NCBI RefSeq assembly: GCF_000011365.1
Contig: NC_004463.1
Location: 558,001-622,000 of the forward strand
Direction of reading: 5' to 3'
Length of the DNA stretch: 64,000 bases
From: Bradyrhizobium diazoefficiens USDA 110
Lineage (GTDB): Bacteria; Pseudomonadota; Alphaproteobacteria; Rhizobiales; Xanthobacteraceae
Shown: positions 45,820 through 54,588 of the stretch, one piece after another
Layout: each line of letters begins with the position of its first letter
Numbering within the stretch: position 1 is the first letter of the stretch
Program-made: the position numbers and the translations under genes
Notes under the pieces: generated by a model
What the model was told of the DNA's origin: nothing
The model's input: only the letters and a program-made list of their open reading frames with translations
Databases searched by the model: none

Positions 45820-45835
45820 TGTGATCACGATCACG
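45820..45835. promoter_or_regulatory. CRP-like palindrome, site 3
   Basis: TGTGA-TCACGA-TCACG, one mismatch to the consensus, 58-73 bases upstream of the small secreted protein start (45762). Confidence 0.5.
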
Positions 45836-45929
45836 CAGGCGACTGGGCGATCCTGAACCCGCGCACTCATGCCGGCTGTACGCGTCGGTTGAGACGCTTG
45901 TCTGTGATGATGGGATGAATTCGGGGCGC

Positions 45930-46005
45930 TGGTGCCGCAAGAGGGATTCGAACCCCCGACCCCGTCATTACGAATGACGTGCTCTACCGACTGAGCTATT
46001 GCGGC
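45930..46005 (-). tRNA. tRNA-Thr (anticodon CGT)
   Basis: A 76-base minus-strand cloverleaf: acceptor GCCGCAA/TTGCGGC, D-arm GCTC-AGTCGGTA-GAGC, anticodon stem CGTCA/TGACG with loop TTCGTAA (anticodon CGT), T-arm GGGGG-TTCGAAT-CCCTC and encoded ACCA. It reads ACG codons. Confidence 0.95.
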
Positions 46006-46104
46006 GAACCCTGCCGGGCTCGGACGATGCCGGTCCCGATACGCGCGCTCCTGATATCGGGCATGGCCCGAATTGGCAAGAACAAGCCGGGTGCGAAATG
46101 CGGC

Positions 46105-47847
46105 TTAGGCGCCCCAGCGGGACCAGAATCCGCGCCAGCCGCCGGCCTGGGCCTTGGGCGTGCCGATTTGTTCCGTAAATTCATCGCTCGGGCCCTCGTC
46201 ATCGATCCCGGGATCATCCGGGGCGCGGACGATCGGGATGACGGCGGGGATCGGGACGGGTGCGGGCTTGCCGAGGTCGGCACGGGTCCGGAACACCGGC
46301 GTTGCCGCCGCCGGCGATGATTCGGCCGGCTCGGGGGCCGGCGTGACCGGCTCCGCAGACGTCATCGCAGGCTCTTCCTTCGGCTCTTCCTTGGCCGCCG
46401 GAGGCGAATTGTCCTGCTCCGCCGGGACCGATGCAGCCGGAGCCGGTTCCATCAGGGTGTCATTCGCAGGCGCCGTCACCCGCTTCGGCGGCGGGGCCGC
46501 CAGCATGGCTTCCTCGAAGGCCGAGGATTCGATCAAGTCGCCCTTGTCGGAAGGAAGGCTCGCGACCGGCGTCTGCCACTGGAAGGCGTCGAGGCGGCCG
46601 GTGACCGGGGAAACCGGGCGCCAGCGATCGCTGACATAGCCGTCGGCGGTCCAGGCCGGATCGTGGCGAGCGCGCACCGCGCGCAAGGTCCAGGCGCGGG
46701 CGCGGCCGCCGTCGCCGTGCTCGGTGCGCTCGATCTCGGCCATCAGCAGTGCGACCCGCTGGGTCGGATCGTTGACATAAGGCGCCAGCACCGCCCGTGC
46801 GCGGCTGAATTCGGAGGCATCGATCGCGGCGCGTGCGAGCGCGAGCTGGCCTTCAATATGGCCGGCCTTGTCGGCAGGCGTCTTGGCCGCAAGCGTCTCG
46901 ACCCGCTGCAAGCGCTGCCGCGCGGAATCGCCGAGCTTCACATGTGCATAGGCCTCGGCGAGATCCGGATGCGGATTGGCGAGCCAGGCGGCCTCGACCA
47001 GCTTCATGGCGCGGCGCACCTGATGCGCCTCGCTCTCGAATTTTGCGGCGAGCACGGCGGCCGGCACCAGGGTCGGTGCGAGCTTGATCGCCTCCATCAC
47101 GCTCTCGCGCGCGACATCGCGGTCCATCGTTTGCAATTCCAGCGCGCGTGCGGTGAGCAGCACGCCGCGCTGGCGACGATAGGCCGGCTTGTCGATCAGC
47201 CCCGCGGACAGGTTCGAATCGAGGATCGCCAGCGCGCCGCTCCAGTCGCCGCGCGCGCAGCGGAAGCCGAGCACCGCATGCGAGGCCCAGGTTGACGACG
47301 GCGACAGCTTGATCGCTTCCTCCGCGATCATGACGGCGCCGACCGCATCGTCGGCGCGCTGCGCCTCGATGAACAGGCCGCGCAGGCCGAGCAGCCGCGT
47401 ATCCTCGCGCTCGGCCATGGCACGGAAGGCGCGCTGCGCCTCGTCGCGATTGCCTTCGAGCTGCGCCGACTGCGCATGCAAGAGAAGCGCGAGCGGATCG
47501 TTCGGCGCATGCCGCCGCGCCGTCTCGGCATGACGGCGGGCGAGCGCGGTATCGCCATGGCCGATCGCGAGCAGGCCGTGGGTGATGGCGTGGCGGCCGC
47601 GCGCGTGGCGCTTTTCGTGACTGCGGCGGCGCAAACGCCCCGGCGTCCGCCAGATCGTCGTCAGGATGCTCCAGACCAGCACGACTGCCGCGGCAAAGAG
47701 GCCAAGCAAGAACACGAACCTGGGCAACGTCGTTGAGGCGCGGAAGCCGCCCGCCGTCAGGACGAGATCGCCGGGCTGATCGGCAACCCAGGCCGCGCCG
47801 GCCGCCGCCAGCGCAATCAAGACGAGGAAAAGGACGATGCGAAGCAT
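46105..47847 (-). CDS. hemY: HemY-type (HemY_N) TPR membrane protein
   Basis: The 580-residue protein has two N-terminal membrane helices (about 3-22 and 42-62; LRIVLFLVLIALAAAGAAWV, LPRFVFLLGLFAAAVVLVWSIL) with the HemY_N hallmark between them. A tetratricopeptide-type helical repeat region follows (about 95-420: HGLLAIGHGDTALARRHAETARRHAP...). The C-terminus is acidic, Pro/Ala-rich and probably disordered. HemY proteins accompany hemCD in proteobacteria. Despite the name, they are not protoporphyrinogen oxidases and their role in heme synthesis is unclear. It is the last gene of the hemD-mitofilin-hemY group. Confidence 0.92.
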   Translation of the reverse strand: MLRIVLFLVLIALAAAGAAWVADQPGDLVLTAGGFRASTTLPRFVFLLGLFAAAVVLVWSILTTIWRTPGRLRRRSHEKRHARGRHAITHGLLAIGHGDTALARRHAETARRHAPNDPLALLLHAQSAQLEGNRDEAQRAFRAMAEREDTRLLGLRGLFIEAQRADDAVGAVMIAEEAIKLSPSSTWASHAVLGFRCARGDWSGALAILDSNLSAGLIDKPAYRRQRGVLLTARALELQTMDRDVARESVMEAIKLAPTLVPAAVLAAKFESEAHQVRRAMKLVEAAWLANPHPDLAEAYAHVKLGDSARQRLQRVETLAAKTPADKAGHIEGQLALARAAIDASEFSRARAVLAPYVNDPTQRVALLMAEIERTEHGDGGRARAWTLRAVRARHDPAWTADGYVSDRWRPVSPVTGRLDAFQWQTPVASLPSDKGDLIESSAFEEAMLAAPPPKRVTAPANDTLMEPAPAASVPAEQDNSPPAAKEEPKEEPAMTSAEPVTPAPEPAESSPAAATPVFRTRADLGKPAPVPIPAVIPIVRAPDDPGIDDEGPSDEFTEQIGTPKAQAGGWRGFWSRWGA

Positions 47848-47883
47848 GGCGATCCCTATACGCGCTGATTGTTGCGCGAAGCT

Positions 47884-49095
47884 TTATTGAGCAGGCTTGA
47901 CGAGATCCGCCATGGCATCGTCGGCGAATTTGCGGGAGGCGGCGAGCGCGGCATCGCGGGCATTGGCCTTGTCGAGCCAGGCCTGCGCCGGCGCGCGATC
48001 GGCATCGGGCAGCGTCTTCAACTCGCGCCGCGCCTCGACGAAATCATTGCGGAGCGCAGCAGCCGTCACCCGCGCCACGATGGCGCCGCGATCATTGCCG
48101 ACCCCGTCGGTTCGCTCGATGCGGACGAGCTTTGACGCTCCGGCCTGGAGGCGCTCGACGATGCCGCCGCCGCTGGACTGGGCATCCGCCGGCGGCGACA
48201 GCTTTGACACGATGTTGAGGAGCTCGCGGCTGAGCGCGACCGGGGTCGGGATGCCCGACGATGCAAAGGTGTCGAGTGGCTTCAGCATCTCGGGCTTGGC
48301 CGCCAGCGACCGCGCCGCGGCGAGCTGCGCCTCATAGGGATCGCCATGGCGCACGGCGACGTCGAGCAGGGCCGCCGCCACCACATGGCGCAGCGGCTTG
48401 TCGTCCATCGTCCTGGCGTCGGCGATCTTCTCGCCCTGCTGCGCAAGCTCGGCCCGCTCCGTCTTGCCGGCGCGCTCGAGCTGCGCGATGCGGTCGTAGA
48501 GCGCGGCAAGATCAGGCGAAGCGGCGCCCGGGGCAGATTTCGCGTCGTTCAGTGCGCTCGCGGTCTTGTCGGACTGTGCGCGCAGATTGGCGATGTCGCT
48601 GCGCAGGCTGCCCACGGATTTTTCCAGCGCATCGATCCGCGCCACCATGGCCGGATCGGCGGCGGGCTTGCCAGCCTTGGCTTCAACCGCGGCAACGCGA
48701 CCGCCCAGAGCATCGACCGTCGCGCTCGTCACTTGTGGCGCGGCAGGCGGCGCCTGCACGGCGGGCCAGCCCAGCATCCAGCCGACCGCGATCACGACGG
48801 CCGCCGCCACCGCACCGGAGAGCGGTGCAATGACCCAGGGCGAAACCGGAGGCGACGCGGGAGCGGGCGCAACCGCGGCCTGCGCCTCGGCGCGCTCCGG
48901 CTCGGCGTCAGCCTGCTCGGATTTTGCCTGCTCGGGCTCGGTGTGCTCGCTCACCGGCGGAGCCTCGGGCTCGCCCGCCACCTCCTGCGGCTGGGTCGAG
49001 ACATCGGTCGCCTCGAGGTCGATGGTCGGCGGGGGGCGCTTGGCACGACCGGACTCCGGGGCCAATCCTGCGTCTTCAGGCTTGTCGTCGGCCAT
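47884..49095 (-). CDS. Mitofilin/COG4223-type membrane protein of the hem cluster
   Basis: The 403-residue protein has an acidic Pro-rich cytoplasmic head (about 1-85). A single helix (SPWVIAPLSGAVAAAVVIAVGWMLGW, about 83-108) leads to a periplasmic coiled-coil and C-terminal helical region (EKSVGSLRSDIANLRAQSDKTASALNDAK, LYDRIAQLERAGKTERAELAQQ). This architecture is shared with alphaproteobacterial mitofilin (Mic60) homologues, which always sit between hemD and hemY. Mic60-like proteins shape inner-membrane folds. The relation to intracytoplasmic membranes here is inference. Confidence 0.85.
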   Translation of the reverse strand: MADDKPEDAGLAPESGRAKRPPPTIDLEATDVSTQPQEVAGEPEAPPVSEHTEPEQAKSEQADAEPERAEAQAAVAPAPASPPVSPWVIAPLSGAVAAAVVIAVGWMLGWPAVQAPPAAPQVTSATVDALGGRVAAVEAKAGKPAADPAMVARIDALEKSVGSLRSDIANLRAQSDKTASALNDAKSAPGAASPDLAALYDRIAQLERAGKTERAELAQQGEKIADARTMDDKPLRHVVAAALLDVAVRHGDPYEAQLAAARSLAAKPEMLKPLDTFASSGIPTPVALSRELLNIVSKLSPPADAQSSGGGIVERLQAGASKLVRIERTDGVGNDRGAIVARVTAAALRNDFVEARRELKTLPDADRAPAQAWLDKANARDAALAASRKFADDAMADLVKPAQ

Positions 49096-49184
49096 CGTGA
49101 CGGTTCCTCACACTTCCATACCTTGCACAGATCCCTGGCGTAGATCTTGGGCAGACCCGATCGCGTCGGATTCGGCCCGACCTC

Positions 49185-49931
49185 TTACGCCAAACGGGTC
49201 TGCAAAGCACGCTCCAAGGTGTCAAATAAGGCATTTTCGTCCGGTTTCGCGGCCACCAGAACCTGCGACGCACCGGCATCGCGCAGCACGCTTGCGACCG
49301 TCTCGGACAGGCAGCATTGCGGGATCGCCAGCGCCGAGATTTCGACGCCTTCGTCCCGCGCTGCATCCAGGAAGGCTCGCGCGCTGCGCCGGGAGTAATG
49401 AAGCACCGCCTCGATCCCATGCGCGGCAAAACCCTCGCAGACATCGCGCGGGAGAACCTTGACCGGCGCCATGCGATAGGTGGTCTGCGTCACCACGTTG
49501 AAGCCTTCGGTGCCGAGTTCGCCGCCGAGATCGCGCGACAGATCCGCGCCGGCGAGATAAAGCAGCGTGCTTTTCTTTTTCAGCACCTTGTCGCGCGCAC
49601 TCCGGACGACCGTGTCGCGCAGGGCCGCGGAATCGCCGCCGGCGATAATCACCTCGGCAAAGCCGGCGTCTCGCGCGGCAGTCGCGGTGTGCTCGCCGAC
49701 CGCGAACAGCGGCAGCTTCAACAGGCCGAGATCCTGCAATTGCGGCGCGACGGCACGGATCGCATTGGCCGATGTGACGATGATGGCGCTATAGTTCGCC
49801 TCGCTCTCGTCGTGGAAAGCGACCGGCTCGAATTTGAGCACCGGCGCGAGCAGCACCACGTGTCCCCGCGCGCGCAAATTGTCCGCCGTCGCCTCATTGT
49901 CGGGATGCGGCCGTGTGACAAGAATGGACAT
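49185..49931 (-). CDS. hemD: Uroporphyrinogen-III synthase
   Basis: The start is at MSILVTRPHPDNEATADNL (248 residues). HemD converts hydroxymethylbilane to uroporphyrinogen III in tetrapyrrole synthesis. Family features: VTRP start, APVLKFEPV, IVTSANAIRAV (the SxNxxR motif), FAVGEHTAT, VLHYSRRSARAF and the C-terminal LVAAKPDENALFDTLE. It is 89 bases upstream of the mitofilin-like gene and divergent from tsaD with 133 bases between starts. HemC is not in the window. Confidence 0.93.
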   Translation of the reverse strand: MSILVTRPHPDNEATADNLRARGHVVLLAPVLKFEPVAFHDESEANYSAIIVTSANAIRAVAPQLQDLGLLKLPLFAVGEHTATAARDAGFAEVIIAGGDSAALRDTVVRSARDKVLKKKSTLLYLAGADLSRDLGGELGTEGFNVVTQTTYRMAPVKVLPRDVCEGFAAHGIEAVLHYSRRSARAFLDAARDEGVEISALAIPQCCLSETVASVLRDAGASQVLVAAKPDENALFDTLERALQTRLA

Positions 49932-50064
49932 CGCTCGTGTTCCCGAACCGCGTGACGGTGACGCATTCGCAAAGACGGCCGCGCGTGACGATTGCGCAAG
50001 CCGACCCCGGAATGCTACCGGACGTACCAGAACTCTGCTTTCCGGATGAGCGCAAGGGCGCAAA

Positions 50065-51156
50065 TTGGATAACAATTCGCCAATGCTGGTATTGGGCATC
50101 GAAACCACCTGCGACGAGACCGCCGCGGCCGTGATCGAGCGCGCGCCCGACGGCATCGGCAAGATCCTGTCCAACATCGTGCGGTCGCAGGTCGATGAGC
50201 ATGCCCCGTTCGGCGGCGTGGTGCCGGAGATTGCCGCCCGCGCGCATGTCGACCTGCTCGACGGCATCATCGACCGCGCCATGCGCGAGGCCGGCATCGG
50301 CTTCGCCCAGCTCAATGGCGTCGCGGCGGCCGCGGGACCGGGCCTGATCGGCGGTGTCATCGTCGGGCTCACCACCGCGAAGGCGATCGCTTTGGTGCAC
50401 GACACGCCGCTGGTCGCGGTGAACCATCTGGAGGCGCATGCGCTGACGCCACGGCTGACCGACGGAATCGAATTCCCGTACTGCCTGTTCCTCGCCTCCG
50501 GCGGCCACACCCAGATCGTCGCGGTCACCGGCGTCGGCCAATATGTGCGGCTCGGCACCACCGTCGACGACGCCATCGGCGAAGCCTTCGACAAGGTCGC
50601 GAAGATGCTGGGCCTGCCCTATCCCGGTGGCCCGCAGGTCGAGCGCGCGGCGGCCGGCGGCGATGCCGCGCGCTTCGCCTTTCCGCGGCCGATGCAGGGC
50701 AGGCCGGACGCCAACTTCTCCCTGTCGGGATTGAAGACCGCGGTGCGCAACGAAGCGAGCCGGATCGCCGAGATCACGCCGCAGGACATCAGCGATCTCT
50801 GCGCAAGCTTCCAGGCCGCCGTGCTGGAGGCGACGGCCGACCGGCTGAATGTCGGCTTGAGACTTTTCCGCGAACAGTTCGGCGCGCCGCGCGCGCTCGT
50901 GGCCGCCGGCGGCGTCGCCGCCAATCAGGCGATCCGCGGCGCGCTGCATGACGTCGCTCGGCAGGCCAAGACGCAACTGATCATGCCGCCGCCTGCGCTC
51001 TGCACCGACAACGGCGCGATGATCGCCTGGGCCGGCGCCGAGCGCCTCGCGCTGGGAATGACCGACACGATGGAAGCCCAGCCCCGCGCCCGCTGGCTGC
51101 TCGACGCGAATGCGACAGCGCCCGCGGGCTACGGCAAGACGCGAGCGGGATTCTAA
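50065..51156 (+). CDS. tsaD: tRNA N6-threonylcarbamoyladenosine transferase subunit TsaD
   Basis: This 363-residue ASKHA-fold protein transfers threonylcarbamoyl to A37 of ANN-decoding tRNAs, with TsaBCE. Family motifs: [27 protein letters not shown] (Fe-binding HxxxH), [23 protein letters not shown] and [12 protein letters not shown]. The TTG at 50065 is preferred as start because AAGGGCG lies 6 bases upstream; the ATG at 50083 lacks one. It is divergent from hemD, and gpsA follows after a palindromic repeat. Confidence 0.96.
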   Translation: MDNNSPMLVLGIETTCDETAAAVIERAPDGIGKILSNIVRSQVDEHAPFGGVVPEIAARAHVDLLDGIIDRAMREAGIGFAQLNGVAAAAGPGLIGGVIVGLTTAKAIALVHDTPLVAVNHLEAHALTPRLTDGIEFPYCLFLASGGHTQIVAVTGVGQYVRLGTTVDDAIGEAFDKVAKMLGLPYPGGPQVERAAAGGDAARFAFPRPMQGRPDANFSLSGLKTAVRNEASRIAEITPQDISDLCASFQAAVLEATADRLNVGLRLFREQFGAPRALVAAGGVAANQAIRGALHDVARQAKTQLIMPPPALCTDNGAMIAWAGAERLALGMTDTMEAQPRARWLLDANATAPAGYGKTRAGF

Positions 51157-51188
51157 ATGGAGAGGCGTCTCCACGAGCTCCACTTCAC

Positions 51189-51328
51189 CTCGCCCCGCTT
51201 GCGGGGAGAGGTCGGATTGCATCGTAGATGCAATCCGGGTGAGGGGGACTCTCCGCGAATCCAGCTGCCACCTCCCTTGCGGAGACTCCCCCTCACCCCA
51301 ACCCTCTCCCCGCAAGCGGGGAGAGGGA
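51189..51328. repeat. Palindromic repeat with CCCCGCTTGCGGGG arms
   Basis: A ~140-base element with terminal arms CTCGCCCCGCTTGCGGGGAG and CTCCCCGCAAGCGGGGAGAG, an inner GGATTGCATCGTAGATGCAATCC hairpin (23 bases) and CTCCGC/GCGGAG arms. It is the abundant alphaproteobacterial intergenic repeat type and is related to the 230-base repeat at 11254 and 19302. It lies in the tsaD-gpsA gap. Confidence 0.85.
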
Positions 51329-51344
51329 GCGGAGGGAGCGAGCG

Positions 51345-52325
51345 ATGACCGCGTTCCACTCCGTTGCGGTGATCGGAGCGGGCGCCTGGGGCACGGCGCT
51401 GGCGATGGTGGCAGCGCGGGCCGGGCGGAGCGTCACGCTCTGGGCGCGCAATGCCGAGCATGCGACGCGCATCGCGTCGACCCGCGACAATCCGCGGCTA
51501 CCCGGCGTGCGGCTTGCGCCGGACATCGTCGTGACGAGCGAGCTGGCGCTCGCCGCGCGCGCGGACATGCTGCTGATCGCAACGCCGGCGCAGCATCTGC
51601 GCGGCGCCGTCAACATGCTGGCCTCGCACATCGCAAGACCGACACCGGTCGTCGCCTGTGCCAAGGGCATCGAGCACGGCACCCATAAATTCATGACCGA
51701 GGTGATCGCTGAAGCCGCGCTGCACGCGCAGCCGGCGATCCTGTCGGGCCCGAGCTTTGCCGACGACGTCGCGCGCGGCCTGCCGACGGCGGTGACGCTG
51801 GCGGCGAAGGAGGAAGAGCTGGCCAGCAGCCTCGTGCAGGCGTTGGGCTCGCCGACGTTCCGGCCCTATCACTCCACCGACGTCCGCGGCGTCGAGATCG
51901 GTGGCGCCGCCAAGAACGTGCTGGCGATCGCTGCCGGCATCGTGGTCGGCCGCAACCTCGGGGCCTCCGCGCTCGCCGCGCTGACCACGCGCGGCTTCAG
52001 CGAGCTGGCACGGCTCGGCCGCGCCTGCGGCGCGCGCCCGGAAACGCTCTCGGGCCTCTCCGGCCTTGGCGACCTGCTCCTGAGTTGTTCAACCGCGCAA
52101 TCGCGCAATTTCGCGCTCGGCATTGCGCTCGGCCGTGGTGAGGCGGCGCCGGCGGGCAAGCTTGCGGAAGGCGCATTCACCGCGCCGGTGCTGGTCGAGC
52201 TCGCGGCCGCACGGAACGTCGACATGCCGGTCTCGCAGGCCGTCGCTGCCATCCTCGACAACAAATTGACGATCGACGCAGCGATCGAGGGGCTGCTGAC
52301 GCGGCCGTTCAAGGCAGAAGAATAA
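51345..52325 (+). CDS. gpsA: Glycerol-3-phosphate dehydrogenase [NAD(P)+]
   Basis: This 326-residue enzyme reduces dihydroxyacetone phosphate to sn-glycerol-3-phosphate for phospholipid synthesis. Motifs: [19 protein letters not shown] (Rossmann), [71 protein letters not shown] (catalytic Lys in AKNV), [13 protein letters not shown]. It follows the repeat after tsaD. The tsaD-gpsA order recurs in Rhizobiales. Confidence 0.97.
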   Translation: MTAFHSVAVIGAGAWGTALAMVAARAGRSVTLWARNAEHATRIASTRDNPRLPGVRLAPDIVVTSELALAARADMLLIATPAQHLRGAVNMLASHIARPTPVVACAKGIEHGTHKFMTEVIAEAALHAQPAILSGPSFADDVARGLPTAVTLAAKEEELASSLVQALGSPTFRPYHSTDVRGVEIGGAAKNVLAIAAGIVVGRNLGASALAALTTRGFSELARLGRACGARPETLSGLSGLGDLLLSCSTAQSRNFALGIALGRGEAAPAGKLAEGAFTAPVLVELAAARNVDMPVSQAVAAILDNKLTIDAAIEGLLTRPFKAEE

Positions 52326-52333
52326 CATCTTCC

Positions 52334-52458
52334 GTCATGCCCGCGCTTGTCGCGGGCATCGACGTCTTGGTATTGAACACGGAAGCAGAGACGTGGATGG
52401 TCGGGCATAGGCGAGCGAAAGCGACGCCGTCCTTCGGACGGCTATGCCCGGCCATGAC
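52334..52458. repeat. Palindromic repeat GTCATGCCCGCG...GGCCATGAC
   Basis: A ~125-base element starting GTCATGCCCGCGCTTGTCGC and ending GCCCGGCCATGAC. The inner GCCCGCGCTTGTCGCGGGC hairpin and ACGCCGTCCTTCGGACGG arm are clear. It lies between gpsA and the EVE gene. Confidence 0.75.
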
Positions 52459-52476
52459 GAACGGATAGGGCGCGCG

Positions 52477-52890
52477 ATGAACTACTGGCTGGTGAAATCC
52501 GAACCGTCGGTGTGGTCCTGGGACCAGCAGGTGGCGAAGGGCGCCAAGGGCGAAGCCTGGACGGGGGTGCGCAATTACACCGCGCGCCAGAATCTCGTCG
52601 CCATGAAGAAGGGCGACAAGGCGTTCTTCTATCATTCCAACGAGGGCAAGGAGATCGTCGGCATCGCGGAGATCGTCAAGGAGGCCTATCCGGATCCGAC
52701 CGACAAGACCGAAAAATTCGTCTGCGTCGACATCAAGGCCGACAAGCCCTTGAAGACGCCGGTGACGATGGCCGCGATCAAGGCCGAGAAGAAGCTCGCC
52801 GACATGGCGCTGGTGAAATATTCGCGCCTGTCGGTGCAGCCGGTGACGGCGGAGGAGTGGAAGCTCGTCTGCAAGATGGGCGGGATGTAG
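52477..52890 (+). CDS. EVE-domain protein
   Basis: The start is at MNYWLVKSEPSVWSWDQQV (137 residues). The EVE fold of the PUA superfamily reads NYTARQNLVAMKKGDKAFFYHSNEGKEIVGIAEIVKEAYPD...VCVDIKADKPLKTPVTMAAIKAEKKLADMALVKYSRLSVQPVT. EVE domains bind modified bases in DNA or RNA, and stand-alone forms like this are widespread in proteobacteria. The substrate is unknown. A GGATAGGG site lies upstream. It is convergent with the second cyclase gene. Confidence 0.93.
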   Translation: MNYWLVKSEPSVWSWDQQVAKGAKGEAWTGVRNYTARQNLVAMKKGDKAFFYHSNEGKEIVGIAEIVKEAYPDPTDKTEKFVCVDIKADKPLKTPVTMAAIKAEKKLADMALVKYSRLSVQPVTAEEWKLVCKMGGM

Positions 52891-52916
52891 GAGTTATCCC
52901 ATCTACGCTGTCCGAC

Positions 52917-53996
52917 TTACGTCTCCGGCAGCGCAAAGACCTCGCATGGCGCGGCAATGCCGCGCAGCGGATGCGATCCGAGCGCAACGAGAGCCATGTC
53001 CGTCTCGGCGGCGAGCGCGCCCGACACCAGCACGGTCTCGCGAAGCGGCTTGCACAATCCCTCGAGCCGGCTGGCGAGATTGACGGCGGGACCGATCGCC
53101 GTGAAATCGAGCCGGTTGGCGGCGCCGATATTGCCCCACAGCATCTCGCCGAGATGGAGCGCCGCGCCAAACGAGAGCGGCGGCAGGCCCTGGTTGCGGC
53201 GCTCGTCGTTGAGGTGGGCCATCCCCGCCCGGGCCGCGCCTGCGGCGCGCAAGGCCGCATCGCAGGCGCGGCGCGGTGATGCCTCGACCACCGGAAAGAT
53301 CGCGAGCACGCCGTCGCCGATGAATTTCAGCACCTCGCCGCCAAAGGCGTGAACGGCACCGGCGATGCGGTCGAACCAGGCGTCGAGCGCCGCGATCACC
53401 TGGGCCGACGGCGTGGTTTCCGACAGGATCGTGAAATTGCGCAAGTCCGCATAGAGTAGCGCGGCCTGAATGGTTTCGCCGAGATCGCGCCGCAGCGGTG
53501 CCGCCAGCACCCGTTCCGCGCTGCGTTTGCCGAGATAGGCATCCAGCGTCGCCCGCAACGTGGCGCGCGCGGCGAGCACGGCAAGGGGCGTCGCGGCAAA
53601 TCGCGCAGCCTGGCGCAGTTGTTCGATTTCATCCGCCGTGAACGGACGCGGCCCGATCCAGCCGAGCACCGGTCCATCGGGCCGACCGACGATGTCTTCG
53701 TGCACCTCGCCGTCCGCAATGCCGCGGAGCCAGCGGCGACCGGCATCGTTGGGCGGGTCGGGCGCCAATCCGCCTGGTGCAAAGCCGAGCGCTTCGATCA
53801 CCGTGCCGGTCCCGGCGCGCCACAGCCAGGTCCGCTTCGCGATCAGCGGGTGCGGCACCTCCAGCGTCAGGGCGCCTGCCGCAAGCGGCACGCCGTCGGC
53901 GACCAGATGCGCGCCGAGGTCCGCAAGCAGGCGGTCGGCCCCCTGACTATCGGAGGCGGCATCGACGAGCCAGGCGAGGGTCGGGGCGAGGTGCAT
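52917..53996 (-). CDS. Adenylate/guanylate cyclase domain protein (class III)
   Basis: The start is at MHLAPTLAWLVDAASDSQGADRLL (359 residues). An N-terminal ~170-residue region has no clear TM or PAS motif. The C-terminal class III cyclase domain (about 190-359) has LLYADLRNFTILSETTPS (metal Asp), LKFIGDGVLAIFPVVE, LHLGEMLWGNIGAANRLDFTAIGPAVNLASRLEGL. It follows the AC-like rule of ADLRNFT/FIGDGV, so cAMP is the likely product. It is soluble and overlaps no other gene. A second gene of this type is at 37000. Confidence 0.9.
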   Translation of the reverse strand: MHLAPTLAWLVDAASDSQGADRLLADLGAHLVADGVPLAAGALTLEVPHPLIAKRTWLWRAGTGTVIEALGFAPGGLAPDPPNDAGRRWLRGIADGEVHEDIVGRPDGPVLGWIGPRPFTADEIEQLRQAARFAATPLAVLAARATLRATLDAYLGKRSAERVLAAPLRRDLGETIQAALLYADLRNFTILSETTPSAQVIAALDAWFDRIAGAVHAFGGEVLKFIGDGVLAIFPVVEASPRRACDAALRAAGAARAGMAHLNDERRNQGLPPLSFGAALHLGEMLWGNIGAANRLDFTAIGPAVNLASRLEGLCKPLRETVLVSGALAAETDMALVALGSHPLRGIAAPCEVFALPET

Positions 53997-54118
53997 GGCC
54001 CGATGATGACGAAGCAGGCCCGTCTTTGTCACGGGCAATCCTTGACGGAGCGCAGGGCCGCCGCCATGTCCCGAGGGCAGCCCAAGGGCAGCTCAAGGCA
54101 AGACGAGGATGATCGCCG

Positions 54119-54574
54119 ATGACCGAACCGTTCATAGTGCGACGCGAGACCCAGATCGCAGCCCCGCGTGCCACCGTCTTCGCCTATTTGACCGATCCCG
54201 AGAAGATCTTGAGCTGGATGGGTTCCGACGCGACGACGGAACCGCATCCCGGCGGGCTCTATCTGCTCAAGGGTATCGGCCCGCGCGGCGCCGCCGCCCG
54301 CGGCGCCTTCCGCGAGGTCGTGCCGGTGCATCGTCTGGCCTACACGTTTGGCTGGGAGGGCGGCCAGGAAGTACCACCCGGATCGAGCCTGATCGAGATC
54401 GACCTGATCGAGCGCGACGGCGGCACGCTGCTGCGCATGACCCATAGCGGGCTGCCGACCGAGGAACAGGCCGCCGCACACGCGAAGGGTTGGGCGCACT
54501 ATCTGGAACGACTCACCACCGCAGCCGCGGGCAACGATCCCGGTCCGGATAACGGCGTCTCGACCAAGTCGTAG
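54119..54574 (+). CDS. AHSA1/SRPBCC-family protein
   Basis: The 151-residue START/Bet v1-like fold shows FIVRRETQIAAPRATVFAYLTDPEKILSWMGSDATTEPHPGGLYLLKG, then AYTFGWEGGQEVPPGSSLIEIDLIERDGGTLLRMTHSGLPTEEQAAAHAKGWAHYLERL. The WMG and GWxxYLxRL motifs are hallmarks of the AHSA1 group. These proteins bind hydrophobic ligands or act as stress proteins; the ligand is unknown. It lies divergent to the cyclase gene, with the topoisomerase gene convergent. Confidence 0.9.
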   Translation: MTEPFIVRRETQIAAPRATVFAYLTDPEKILSWMGSDATTEPHPGGLYLLKGIGPRGAAARGAFREVVPVHRLAYTFGWEGGQEVPPGSSLIEIDLIERDGGTLLRMTHSGLPTEEQAAAHAKGWAHYLERLTTAAAGNDPGPDNGVSTKS

Positions 54575-54588
54575 CTCTTGTGGGGTCG

